NCBI GenBank assembly: GCA_903813345.2
Contig: CAIIXF020000006.1
Coordinates: 21,087,936 to 21,151,935 of the forward strand
Origin: Owenia fusiformis
Lineage: Eukaryota; Annelida; Polychaeta; Sabellida; Oweniidae
DNA length: 64,000 bases
Direction: 5' to 3'
The notes under the pieces are model-generated. The model saw only the letters and a program-made list of their open reading frames with translations, searched no databases and was not told the origin of the DNA. This document shows, piece by piece, positions 33,110 to 43,223 of this stretch. Numbering within the stretch: the stretch's first letter is position 1; the number at the start of each line of letters is the position of its first letter. The position numbers were made by a program, and so were the translations under genes.

Positions 33110-33770
33110 AATCACAAACTACTATTTTATCTAAGTTTCTAAGTATAAGACTACAAATCATTTTCAGGGCTTGAGAATGAAAATTCTAATGAAACCTCGA
33201 CGTTAGGCCTACATTTAGTTGACATTTCCTTTAACAATTCTTTAATCTAATGTTGAAGGGCACATCAATAAATGGTGTTCTGTGTTGTCTTTAACATTCA
33301 TTTATCATGAGCAACCATGCCATTGCCTTGACCTCTTCTTTCAAGGTCAGTGTTTAAACCAAGGCAGCTGCTCCTTGCCTTAAATTTAATTTTTTGCCCA
33401 TAATGTGGTTTACAACTGACATTTATATACAATTTAAATACAATTTTCCATATATTATTGCACAGTTGTGTTTTGATTTCTTATATTTTTTACTGAGTTA
33501 GTAGACAGGTGAAATGGACCGTATCTATTAAATTGTGCACCAGTTTTGAGATACAACAGTTAAAAACTGAAAAAGGTCAAAGTTCGAAATTTTTCAAGGT
33601 GAAATTTCAACGCTTCAAAATGAACAACTTTTTGCATATTATCACCAAGTTGCAAGGAGTTCATATATGATCTTAAATTTGATATTTAACCTTTAGTTGA
33701 CCTTCTAATTGGCAATGCCTACGGGGCCTCCGTAAGATTGCTTGCAATCTTCTAGTTATATATCAGCACT
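33110..33770. other. Non-coding; contains a diverged repeat arm
   Basis: 33450-33525 is a diverged copy of the TIR of the element at 38858-39234 (TTGATTTCTTAT and TGAAATGGAC blocks). Nothing else is recognised. Confidence 0.5.
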
Positions 33771-33964
33771 GTAGTGTCCATTTCACTCACGGATAGTGGG
33801 AAGTCCTCCATCTAGGAGGTATATACATAAGGGTTATGTACTGGGAGGTTTTGTGCAGTCCCTCGTGAGATACACATATTTCCCTTGGGATAAACCCTGT
33901 ATCCAAAACCTCCCGTACATAACTGGTGTATCTCATACTTAAGTGGGTTTGGGGTAGATATAAC
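33771..33964. repeat. Inverted relative of sequence right of gypsy 1
   Basis: GTGGGTTTGGGGTAGATATA at 33943 occurs inverted at about 38012-38033, and GGAAGTCCTCCAT (33799) at about 38836. The gypsy element lies between these inverted repeats, possibly having inserted into an older element. Confidence 0.55.
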
Positions 33965-34497
33965 TATATGATTAGCGCACAGAACATCTAAATGTCTGGT
34001 TTATCTGAGTTATATTTCCGAGAATGTTTTGTACATACATGCAGATTCACAATTGAAGAAGAACGGGTAATCCGTCTCTCATTTTCACTGAAGTACGCTG
34101 TATCAAAAGCTATTATAGGTTTACATGTAGGGAGCATATATTATGTTATTGTCACATCCCCCTTTCAAGATGAATGGAACATTTATGTTACTATGGAAAC
34201 GAGAATATGAAAATATAAACTTTCAGATTTTTACCAATAAAAGTCTTTGAAATGTATACTGAAAGTCTGCATTGTCTCTTGCACATGTGCCTTTAACAAC
34301 TTTATTCGAAGTTTGTATTGTACGTGACAAATGTGCCTTTAACAAACTTGTTCACAATTATAACTATTTTCACATACTTTATACATTATTTCCAGATTTC
34401 AAATCAGTTTACTAAGTTTATATGAAATCTATGTAGTAACATACAACAAAATACAACACTTGTTTTGTGTTTGAGATGCATGTTAAAATATAAGAAA
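33965..34497 (-). repeat. 3' LTR of gypsy element 1 (approximate)
   Basis: TATATGATTAGCGCACAGAA through ...CTCATTTTCACTGAAG is repeated directly at 37656-37783, downstream of the gag start. The right border is estimated from the end of the integrase frame and a purine-rich GTGAAAAGG. Confidence 0.65.
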
Positions 34498-34508
34498 ATA
34501 AATGATGA

Positions 34509-35253
34509 TTATATCTCACTGATTAACCTTTTCACAGGTCTTACTTCCCTTGTGGATCTCCTAAGAGTAGGTTGAAGTACATTTACACTCTTAGCTGGAG
34601 ATCTACCTTGAACATGTATTTCACTTTGAGATACATGTTTTTCATTAGAACTAGGATTGAGAATTTGATTGTGTACAATATCATCAGTATCAATCTCTAC
34701 CTCAGTAGGTGGATCACATTCAACAATACTTGTTATATTTCTCCTCACCTGACCTTTAGAAGTTTCAACTATGTAAGATCTGGATGTACCATGTTTTCTC
34801 AAAACAGTGGCATGCTTTTGCATATCTCTGACATAGACATTTGCACCAGGTTTCAATTCAGATTGATTTGATACTTTGTGATGTTTATCAAAATTCACCT
34901 TTGATTTATTTCTATACACTTGTTCTTTTTGTCTAACATCATGCAAGAACGGCCAATGTGGAGTTAACTGAGAAGTGGTTGTAGGTACCTGATTTCTTAG
35001 TTTCCTACCAAACAGTAATTCTGCATGGGATCTACCATTTGACAATGGGGTGGAACGGTAAGCTAGAAGTGCCTTATATGGATCTTCTGATTTCTTGATA
35101 AGATTCTTAACCGTCTTCACCGTGCGTTCCACAGCACCATTACTCTGAGGAAAAATCGGACTAGATGTCACGTGGTCAAACTGATAATCACAAGAAAACT
35201 CTTTGAATTCATACGCAGAGTATTGAGGTCCATTATCGGATCGAACTTTTTCT
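34509..35253 (-). pseudogene. Ty3/gypsy integrase C-terminal part, element 1
   Basis: The frame reads VRSDNGPQYSAYEFK, holding the second Asp of the integrase DDE triad, then FPQSNGAVERTVKTVKNL with the catalytic Glu. A linker and a basic tail ending RRSTREVRPVKRLI follow. The zinc-binding HHCC region, the first Asp, and all reverse transcriptase and RNase H are missing. It is preceded directly by unrelated protein-like sequence (35254-35620), so the element is internally rearranged and cannot be autonomous. Confidence 0.85.
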
Positions 35254-35620
35254 GCGGGTTATGCATTGAATTCCATAATGTTATACAATCCATCACTTTA
35301 TTGACAGCTTGCTTTTACGACACCGTCGGCACCCTTGCCCTTTCCCAAATATGAAGCACTTCATTGGCTATTTTTTAGCTAGATATTTTGTTTCAATTAT
35401 TGGATCGTCAATCCTTAGACAGCGGTACCTTTGAAGAACTTCCCTAACCAATGGTAACTGACTTTGTGGAATAATATCAAGTGAGGGACCAAGAAACTCA
35501 TCCCAACGTTCTGCTTGGATACCAGACCTTCTCAAAGGCCCACCAGGATGCTTCAGCTTTGCACCTTGTTGTACAGGAGGATCAGACTTGGATTTTGAGT
35601 GGCTAGGCATTTTTTCTTAA
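35254..35620 (-). pseudogene. Foreign protein fragment inside gypsy 1
   Basis: An ATG at 35610 opens a basic leader (MPSHSKSKSDPPVQQGAKL). The conserved-looking PLVREVLQRYRCLRIDDPII follows, then, after a one-base slip in an A-run near 35365 and one stop, ANEVLHIWERARVPTVS and NKVMDCITLWNSMHNPQKK. The style resembles uncharacterised, repeat-associated proteins of molluscs and arthropods with a W..A.IPT motif (memory, tentative). It sits where gypsy RT and RNase H should be. Probably captured or inserted, now decayed. Confidence 0.45.
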
Positions 35621-35639
35621 TTGCTGACCATGCTTGTTG

Positions 35640-36238
35640 TTTTCCTTAAAATTTTGCTCACCAGAGGCCAGCACTTACTTCATTATTGATTAGTGTGACA
35701 TCTTTTAATTGACTATTATGCAATTTGAGACATTGAAAAATTGTGGAGGTATATTTATATTGTTTGTATGATAACAAATAAGATCAGGTTTTCAAATGTA
35801 TAGTTTGAAATGCTTTTAACCCTTGCAGTACCATTTATATAAATGTTATTACTATCATTATGACCAGTTGGATGGTGTTTAGTAGTTAGAGATAAGCTAC
35901 CATATGAATAACAGTAAAAGTGCAAATAGTTTGTTTCAAAAATGTGATATATTTGCGATTTTCCCTCAAATATTAGTAGGAAAAGGGTTAAATGATTAAT
36001 GAACAAGGTATACTATGTTTTCAACTGTATGATAATACACAATGACCATAACCTAATGATTTTGACATGGTTTCTGACATCTGTTTTTACCAGTTTTCGC
36101 AAAAACGTCGGTAGGGGGGGGGGGGGTCAAACGTCGATTTTAGGAACCGAAATTTTTTCAGCTTAAACTTAACTATCAAGAGCCCATCTGGGCTGAACTG
36201 CATCTTGCTAGCATGAAAAAGCCATATTCTGGAACACC
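35640..36238. other. Non-coding gap inside gypsy 1, with G-run
   Basis: This stretch separates the protease end from the foreign fragment. It holds a run of G near 36112 and no recognised frame. RT and RNase H are absent. Confidence 0.5.
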
Positions 36239-37540
36239 CTAACAATCAGTGTTACAATCAATGTTACATGTATCTACCCTTTTAAGGAGTTGCATAGCCT
36301 TTATGGCAGGTTTACCTAACAGAGGCTTAACTAGATTTTTGACAACGTAAACATCAGTTTTCTCTGGTTCAGACTTAGACTCAGTATGGATGGAAGTTTG
36401 AAACATGCCTAAAACTTTGAGCTGATTGTGACCTGGCCCATAAAGTTGTTTCTTAGGTTTCAACAGTTTTACATACTTATTTTCAGATTTGATCTTATTG
36501 AAGTCTTTGTCTGATACAAGAGAAACTTCTGCACCTGTGTCAATTTTGAAAGATGAATTTGTATTTTCAACTTTCAAATTTATATCATATTCGTCATCAA
36601 CAGATTGCACATTTTCTACAGCTGCAGATGTAATGTGACCAATAAATGCATGTGTAACTGATTCACTAGTTACATTATGAACGGCCTTTTTTGTAGATCT
36701 GCATACGATTCCCCAATGTCCGATACGCGAACATTTCGAACACTTCGAATCTTTTGCTGGGCAATCTTGACGTGAATGTTGTCTCGGCTTACCACATCGG
36801 TAGCACTTGTGGTTCTCCTGAGTTGGCGTATCAGCAGACGGAGTATTCGGCTTATTATTTTTACAGCGAGGTTTACGAGGGCGAGATTTAATCGCTGCGA
36901 CAGTCTCATGTTCATGTTCGGGTCTAATGACCTTAATCTGGCTTGTCACCGCCTCGTTTTGTTTAGCCGATTCAACAGCTTTCTTGAGAGTCAAATCTGG
37001 ATCAAGTTGTAGCCTTTTAGATAATTTATCATCTCGAATTCCAACAACAATGCGATCATGTATTAGTTCCTCTCGCAGAGTACCATAATTTTTGTGTTCA
37101 CTTAGACGATATAAATCAGTAATGTATGAGTCTACACTTTCTCCCTCTTTCTGAACTCTCATATCGAATTGGGCACGCTCGTAAATAATGTTCCTTCTGC
37201 CGACAAAATGTGCGTCAAATTTGTCCATAACCTGTTAATAACTCGGCTCACCTTCAAATTCGAACGGTTGATATACATCCTCCGTTTGGGCTCCCATTAT
37301 ATATATCAACATGTTGATCTGCTTTGGCTCTGGCTGTTTATCCAAACCAGCAGCTAAGCGGTATCGCTCAAACCGTCTCTTCCATTTAGGCCAATTTTGT
37401 GATTTTGTAATATCAGAAAAGTCAAAGCCATCTGGAGGTTGAATTGGGGCTGATAATAATGATACAGGTTGTTGCACATTTTCCAGTTGTTGCACGTTTT
37501 CTTGTACTTGCGCCATTTTGAATTTCAAATTCAAAATCAA
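36239..37540 (-). pseudogene. Ty3/gypsy gag and protease, element 1, one in-frame stop
   Basis: Gag begins near 37516 (MAQVQENVQQLENVQQPVSL) with the capsid-like WPKWKRRFERYRLAAGL. A TAA at 37235-37237 interrupts an otherwise continuous frame. Downstream come the capsid end, a basic stretch, two zinc knuckles (CYRCGKPRQHSRQDC and CSKCSRIGHWGIVC; the first has non-canonical spacing), and the retropepsin motif FKIDTGAEVSLVS. The frame ends at 36239 just after protease, without RT. Order and motifs are typical of Ty3/gypsy. Apart from the stop the reading is clean, so inactivation may be fairly recent. Confidence 0.9.
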
Positions 37541-37644
37541 ATGTCACTTTCTCTTTCAGAAAATATTTACACATAAATATCTACCTCGAAACGTTAAAAT
37601 GTCCAGTAGATTCAGCTTTCTGTGAGTTCTGTGTATCCTGTAGT

Positions 37645-37655
37645 ATCTGACACCA
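37645..37655 (-). other. Primer binding site of gypsy 1
   Basis: TGGTGTCAGATA on the minus strand next to the LTR end; gypsy 3 has the same TGGTGTCAGAT. The matching tRNA was not determined. Confidence 0.55.
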
Positions 37656-37783
37656 TATATGATTAGCGCACATAACATCTAAATGTCTGGTTTATCTGAG
37701 TTATATTTCCGAGAATGTTTTGTACATACATGCAGATTCACAACTGAAGAAGAAAGGGTACTGCGTCTCTCATTTTCACTGAA
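37656..37783 (-). repeat. 5' LTR of gypsy 1, truncated
   Basis: 128 bp match 33965-34094 with few differences, then identity ends at a TTATTATTATTA stretch. Confidence 0.75.
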
Positions 37784-38388
37784 TTATTATTATTATATCT
37801 TGGTTACCGCCATATTTCAATACAATAGAATTGTAACATTTAAAATTTTTGAAAAATTTTAAACTTCTGAAATTTAAATTTTTAAAATTTTTAAACTTTC
37901 AAAAAATTTCGGGAGCGGGATGGATATATTATATCTGCCCGCATTTGGCCTAGAGCGGGACATATACAATATATCCTGCCCGCTCCTCAGATATGATATA
38001 TATTCCCGGGTGATATCTACCCCAAACCCACTCAAATATGAATTACACCAGGTTATGTGACTAAAAATTAAAAAAATATGAAAAAAATATGGCCACCTGT
38101 CCATTTAGATTCAATTTTTGAATGAATCGTAGCATAATGTACAGATTATTTGATATCATGCTATTCTTGAAACATTTATACGCAAAAATAACTGGGTCGC
38201 TCACCTCTTATGCCTATATGTCTTCAGTAATTATCAATTCTCGTGAGTAAAATTTCTCCAGGCCATTGAAAGGTCCGCTCAGTAAATTGACAATTTCTAC
38301 TGCGCATGTGTCATGACCTACTTCAGGTTGTTTGTTTACAAAATTAAAAACCCGCGAAAATTTTTGGGAACACTATTGCGTTTTCTAC
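37784..38388. other. Non-coding
   Basis: AT-rich with a GAGCGGGA/TCCCGCTC inverted pair near 37912-37990 and the arm inverted relative to 33943. Exon 2 of the helicase fragment was sought here and not found. Confidence 0.5.
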
Positions 38389-38535
38389 CTTTTTTCCGGC
38401 ATTTTTGGCATCATTAAGTAATTCTCGAAGAAGAGTTGTCTTAGCAGTTCCTGCTTGACCTAGAATGCAAACATTATGACCAGCGGCAACTAAATGCTTG
38501 ACATTTTCCCGTGGTAAATTCACAAACTGAGCCAT
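38389..38535 (-). CDS. PIF1-like helicase first exon (Walker A), 49 codons
   Basis: The ATG at 38535 opens MAQFVNLPRENVKHLVAAGH, and then ILGQAGTAKTTLLRELLNDA, which contains a P-loop GxxGxxKT. The exon ends at AAG|GTAGAA (38388). Spacing and the flanking hydrophobic strand match the start of PIF1-family DNA helicases, which unwind DNA in nucleus or mitochondria and also occur in Helitrons. The usual GTGKTT is GTAKTT here. Walker B and later motifs are not in view. Downstream on this strand lies broken gypsy 1. It may be a true first exon with a long intron, or a retained fragment. Confidence 0.55.
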
Positions 38536-38857
38536 GTTTCCGGGTACCGTTGTGCACATGCGCGCCTTTATTCTCGCTAGATAAGGCACTCCGTCCCCTT
38601 AAATTTTTATTTTGAACAACCATTATGATTTGGTGCATTATCTGACCAATAAAGCAGATTTGGAGGTATGAATATTTTTTTTATTTTTTATTTTTCTGTT
38701 TAGTGTTTTCTACAGGCCCTATGTGTCTCAGGATATTTGTTTAACGAAAACTAGACAAATAATTTATTTTAAAAATACATATTTTTTATTTTGGATGGAA
38801 GCTGCGTAACCTGACATATAATATAAGTAATATATGGAGGACTTCCCATAACTGTGA

Positions 38858-39234
38858 TTTCACTGTTTTATTGCGTCAGTAGAACCCCAAAAATAAGAAA
38901 TCGGGAGACCATTGTGCAATAACATATGGAAAAATATATTCATATTGTACATGAATGACATTTGTTTATTTCAGATTTTTTAGTTTTTTGTGCAATAAGT
39001 CTGTGCCCTCTTGTAATTTGAAGAATTTTAGCCATGTTAATTTTATTGAAAATAACATGGCAGAGAAGCATCCACTTATAAGAGGCCACACACTTTATAA
39101 GCCAAACTAGAAGCAATCCAAGATATACAAATGTCATTCATGTACAATAGGAATATATTTTTCCATATACTATTGCATAATGATCTTTTGATTTCTTATT
39201 TTTTAGGTTTTACTGACGCAATTAAACAGTGAAA
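38858..39234. mobile_element. MITE with ~105-bp inverted arms
   Basis: 38858-38965 (TTTCACTGTTTTATTGCGTC...ATTGTACATGAATGACATTTG) is mirrored by 39127-39234. The 160-bp loop is unrelated. A diverged arm copy is at 33450-33525. Confidence 0.8.
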
Positions 39235-39239
39235 TGGAC

Positions 39240-40003
39240 TCTAATCCTCATTGTTGGTAATCCGGTTGATGTGTTTGGATGCCAGGTTATCAAGCAGATT
39301 AATATAAGAAGGGCAGTTTTTACTGTCAGCTCTGTGGTTGCCTTACAGTTTGAGCATTTCTTTGGGTTTTTACATGGGTTTTCATTGTCACCATGGTTTT
39401 CACTGCAATTTTTACACAGACGTTTTCCAGCTTACATGCTAATGCTATGTGCCCATACCTTTGACAGCGGAAAGGTTACTCTGTATTTTGATTGAATACA
39501 TGCCTTTATTTTACAGTTTTTATTATCAATCACTATGTTTTTACAGAGAACATTATTCAGATCAGCTTGGTTTTTTACACCTAATCCTCACCACTGGCAT
39601 TGGCTTACCTGAGTCCGAGTATACCAGTCTCTTAACTTGGACTTTGATATCTGTTTGCTTTTCGATCAATGAGGCTACCGTCTCTTCCTCAAAATAAGGG
39701 TTGGCGTTTTTAACAATGCAACTGTGTTCCGCCCCTGTCTCATGTACTGATAGTTTGTTTCCGCTGTAGTCAAATGCTTCGCCGGGCCACTCTTTCAGTA
39801 GTTCTGCTTTGTCCTCTTCCCTGCAGTAGTGAACAGCTATGCCGCCCCTAGGTAAAGAATATGTATATGCAATTTTTACATTTGGCTTGTATTTGTTTAT
39901 TTCTGCTTTAATATTTGAGCTTATAATGTAATTCCCTGGTGTTCTAATGTTGTCAGTAATCAGGATGTTCTTATCTATGAGGCTATTTTTTAAGAGCAGG
40001 AGC
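39240..40003 (-). pseudogene. LINE ORF1-like remnant (RRM-like plus zinc knuckles)
   Basis: Read with frameshifts on the minus strand: DNIRTPGNYIISSNIKAEIN and YSLPRGGIAVHYCREEDKAE suggest the RRM-like half of a non-LTR retrotransposon ORF1. Then CFRCQRYGHIALACK, CSENHGDNENPCKNPKKCSNC-type spacing (seen in pieces) and DSKNCPSYINLLDNLASKHI give the zinc-knuckle array typical of Jockey/CR1-like ORF1. No endonuclease or RT follows. It joins directly to gypsy 2 RT near 40003. At least two frameshifts. Confidence 0.65.
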
Positions 40004-40500
40004 GGTTGTTATGCCAAACACAAGCCTATTTGGTTGGTACAGACCTTTGTGTGTGGGAATTGTTAACAATTCGCGTGATTGCTTTGTTAACCCCATCAAA
40101 TTGAATGCTCTAGGAAAATCAAGTTTTGTGTACTTTTCCCCCCAGCAAGGTTGGCAAGAATATCATCAATATTGATACTTGGCGGTGGAAGTGGTTTGAG
40201 TGCAGGATTGACAGTGGTTTTATAATCACCACATCGGCGTCCAACGTTTCTTCAATTTTAGATCGAAGAGCATATGGCGGTCGATAAGCCCTCGTTACTA
40301 TTGGTTGAGCGCCCTCTATTATTTGAACATCGGCTTCAATGCCTTTCATAAGCCCTTGTTGGCCGTCAAATAATGAAGAGTGCCTATCCAACAATTGATC
40401 AAGTGTTTTACACAAGTTTACACTTTCAGTTACAGTCTGTTTGCTTGAAGTGCCTTTGAAAGAAAGTTCATTCCAGTCAATAGTCCCAAAAGGGAAAAAA
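40004..40500 (-). pseudogene. Ty3/gypsy RT N-terminal half, element 2
   Basis: From the right: CKTLDQLLDRHSSLFDGQQG, a linker before RT; then RAYRPPYALRSKIEETLDAD; after a frameshift, SINIDDILANLAGGK and LDFPRAFNLMGLTKQSREL (RT palm with its first Asp); then THKGLYQPNRLVFGITTAPA. The frame is cut there by LINE sequence, so the YxDD box, RNase H and integrase are lost. At least two frameshifts. It continues the gag-protease block 40689-41986, separated from it by a SINE-like insertion. Confidence 0.8.
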
Positions 40501-40529
40501 GGGTAGGGTGCTTCCTCTGGTGTGTCTGA

Positions 40530-40690
40530 GCGTTAACATCAGCTGCCTCTAGTCAGATCGACTAACAAAACAATCTTTTTTAGGGTTGTCGAGTTGGCCG
40601 AGAAGGCTTGAGCGCTAGCACGTTTAGGCTAGGCGATTGAGGCTGTAACCACGAGGTTGCGAGTTCGAGACGCCTGTGCTCCTTGCGTTT
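40530..40690 (+). mobile_element. tRNA-derived SINE-like insert in gypsy 2
   Basis: A plus-strand tRNA-like head at about 40585-40677 carries an A box (TTGGCCGAGAAGGC) and B box (GGTTGCGAGTTCGAGAC), like a class-II (Ser/Leu) tRNA. It interrupts the gypsy 2 frame between the protease end (DWLSEI) and the RT linker. Edges are approximate; no target duplication was confirmed. Confidence 0.55.
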
Positions 40691-41986
40691 ATTCATTTAT
40701 TTCACTTAACCAGTCTCTGCCGAATAAAGAGTGTTTAGTGTGCTTGACAACATAGAGCCACAAAAGTTTCTTTTGTTTGTTATATTTCAGAGAAACACGA
40801 ATTTTGCCTACTGGCTCTACAGTTTCACCTCTCAAGGTTAAGTGTGAAAAATGAGCATCGTATGATTCATAAGGAATCATAGATACACCAGATCCGGTAT
40901 CTAGCTCTATTTTTGTCACTTTACCTTGGATTAAAGGTTTTACATATATGGCATTACATGAAGTTTGGTTTACCTCATATATTTCATTTTCATTACAAAC
41001 ATTTTCATATTCACAAAATAGTTCATTTGACATATCGCTATCTGATGAATCAGAGTGACCACTACATGAGCTATCACTATCACATGTATCACAATCAACT
41101 TTATTGATACGTTTCTTTCTATGTTGTCGATACTTCTTGTTTCTATGACCATCCTTGTGTGAATGACCTCTGACGATCATGTCGTGATTGACGATCATTG
41201 TGTGATTGACGATCATTGTGTCTCTTGGCATTTTTACATCGCCTTCGAATATGTCCTACATTTCCGCATCCATGGCACGATTGGTCTTTAAACCAACAAT
41301 CATATGGTTTATGGGAGTCACGCCCGTAGCGGAAACAGTATAAATTCTGTCCAACGGCATTCACTGTTGTGTTGTGACTAAATAATGTCTTGGACTCTTT
41401 ACTTATGTTTTCGCGTCTCTTGGCGAATTCAACACAATCCACGAAAGACATTTCTAGGTCTTTCATTTTTTCAACGAGTTTCGTTGCAGTCGATTCTGAT
41501 GACATACCACTTACGAATCTATCCCTCCAAAGTTACAATGTAATGACATATGTTTTAATTGCTGAACGTATGTAGAGATATCCTCACCTTCTTTCTGTTG
41601 ATGATTCAGAAACTTCCTACGTTCCGAAATTGCAATCGGTGTAGGTTTTAGGTGTCCTTTTAATGTGGTAACTATATCATTGTACGAAATTTCTTTAGGG
41701 TTCTTGGACTAACCAAGTCACGTAAAATATGATACATCTTCATTCCAATACTCTGTAGAAATATCGCGACAACCCTAGGACTATCCGTAGTTAGACCATT
41801 TGCTATTAAAAACAGTTCAAAACGTTCCACATAACAAGTAAAGTCTTCTTCCTGGTCGTACATAGAGAATGGCGTTAGAAATTGTGAACTATTAACATTT
41901 GGTTCAACGTTCTGTGGATTTGCTTCAGCCATAATTGACAAAGTGCACATAGGCAGCAATATATAGTCAACACAGTTAATATACAA
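40689..41986 (-). pseudogene. Ty3/gypsy gag and protease, element 2, frameshifted
   Basis: Gag starts at an ATG at 41932 (MAEANPQNVEPNVNSSQFLT), with DFTCYVERFELFLIANGL. It shifts frame near 41700 to EISYNDIVTTLKGHLKPTPI, then again near 41505 to SSESTATKLVEKMKDLEMSF. The zinc-knuckle region is CFRYGRDSHKPYDC (altered) and CHGCGNVGHIRRRC. A short repeated HNDRQS tract follows, then protease IELDTGSGVSMIPYESYDAH and the typical LFGRDWLSEI. Two frameshifts and a SINE make it non-functional. Its LTR and primer site lie to the right (42391-42628). Confidence 0.85.
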
Positions 41987-42390
41987 TCAATGAATCATGT
42001 CAAAACTTGCAGTCATTCAATGCAAATCAATGGAATCAGTTCACACTATCTCCTAATGTGAGTCGTGCAATACATATCCATATAATACATCCATATAATC
42101 TCCAGGTGTGAGATTTAATAACATGATTAGTAACAGTACAGTACACATATAAATGATGATGATCTCCAATTGTGAGACATAAAATATTTCCAAAATATTT
42201 TGTGTTTTGTTTACATCCGGCAATGTACATCCGGTATATGCGTGCGCAGTCAGTCAATAAACGGCATGGTCCTCTGTGGAAAATTCCCCTCCAAATCCGA
42301 AAAATTCCTCACGTTTGAGTCCAGATTTCTCCCAATTCACTTGATGGAGAAACACTAAATCAGTAGATATTTGTAGCCAAATTCATAACC

Positions 42391-42405
42391 GTCAGCTTGT
42401 CGCCA
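42391..42405 (-). other. Primer binding site of gypsy 2
   Basis: TGGCGACAAGCTGAC on the minus strand, two bases from the LTR end. Position and TGGCGAC start are typical of Ty3/gypsy. Confidence 0.6.
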
Positions 42406-42407
42406 CT

Positions 42408-42628
42408 TGTTGTGTATGTACTTCTATAGATCAGCTACTATTATCAAAACTTTACACAGAAATTCAACATGAGTTCTTTGTCTTTGATTACAAATACTGG
42501 ACTGTTTATTAATGTCCTCTATTGGCAACATATACTATTACACTAGACAAAATAGTAGTACAAAGAATTATTACCGGGAACATTACCGAGTTCATATGAT
42601 TACATATTCTACATCATGAACTCCAACA
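42408..42628 (-). repeat. 5' LTR of gypsy 2 (221 bp)
   Basis: On the plus strand it starts TGTTGTGTATG and ends ACTCCAACA, giving the TGTTG...CAACA inverted termini expected of an LTR. It is placed beside the primer site. The second LTR is missing because the element is cut on the left. Its outer edge abuts the 13.2-kb element at 42629. Confidence 0.6.
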
Positions 42629-42679
42629 AACAGGTTCCAGTGAAGTTTGACATTTTTCCAGTTTGACAAAAGTATTAAA
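42629..42679 (+). repeat. Left terminal inverted repeat
   Basis: Starts AACAGGTTCCAGTG and pairs with 55823-55873. The outermost 14 bases are identical. Confidence 0.75.
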
Positions 42680-42774
42680 CAAAACTGTTTTATTGGTGTT
42701 TTTACTCATGACATATTTATCCATTGCATCTTCTTACATTAATTCAGGCACATGTATTTCAGAGGGAAACAAGT

Positions 42775-43223
42775 TGTCTGAATTCAGACAGAAACATTCC
42801 TTAGCTAAACATATAGTGTATCTTATACTTGAATATTCTGTGTCTGAATTCAGGCAGCGGCTTTCTAATCTATAAGAAACCTAAATTTTCAATGTCTGAA
42901 TTCAGACACAACTTGATAATAGTAAGATGAATTTGTTTATCTCTTGTGTCTGAATTCAGACACAGGCCTTTCCATATTAGAAAACAGAAGCTGATTTCAA
43001 CTGTCTGAATTCAGACACAATTTGATAATAGTAAGATGAATTTGTTTATCTTATGTGTTGTGTCTGAATTCAGACAGTGGAAATCAGTATCAATTTTCTC
43101 AGATTGAAATCGTGTCTGAATTCACACATAAACAAATTCATCTCACTATAATGAGACTGTGTCTGAATTCAGACATAGGCTTTTCCATGTTAGAAAACTG
43201 ATTCAACTGTCTGAATTCAGACA
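42775..43223. repeat. Left palindrome array, 9 copies of TGTCTGAATTCAGACA
   Basis: Copies start at 42775, 42841, 42893, 42947, 43002, 43061, 43113, 43160 and 43208, with spacing 47-66 bp. Seven are perfect 16-bp dyads; 42841 (AGGCA) and 43113 (CACACA) each differ by one base. Spacers partly repeat (AATAGTAAGATGAATTTG). The array begins ~145 bp inside the element end. Confidence 0.95.

Noticed and set aside
34572-34871. Plus-strand open frame of 99 codons
   Set aside because: Antisense shadow of the integrase tail.
42663-42875. Plus-strand frame with a signal-peptide-like start (VLLVFLLMTYLSIASS)
   Set aside because: It runs into the palindrome array, whose translation (SEFRQ) repeats; hydrophobicity is explained by T-rich DNA.
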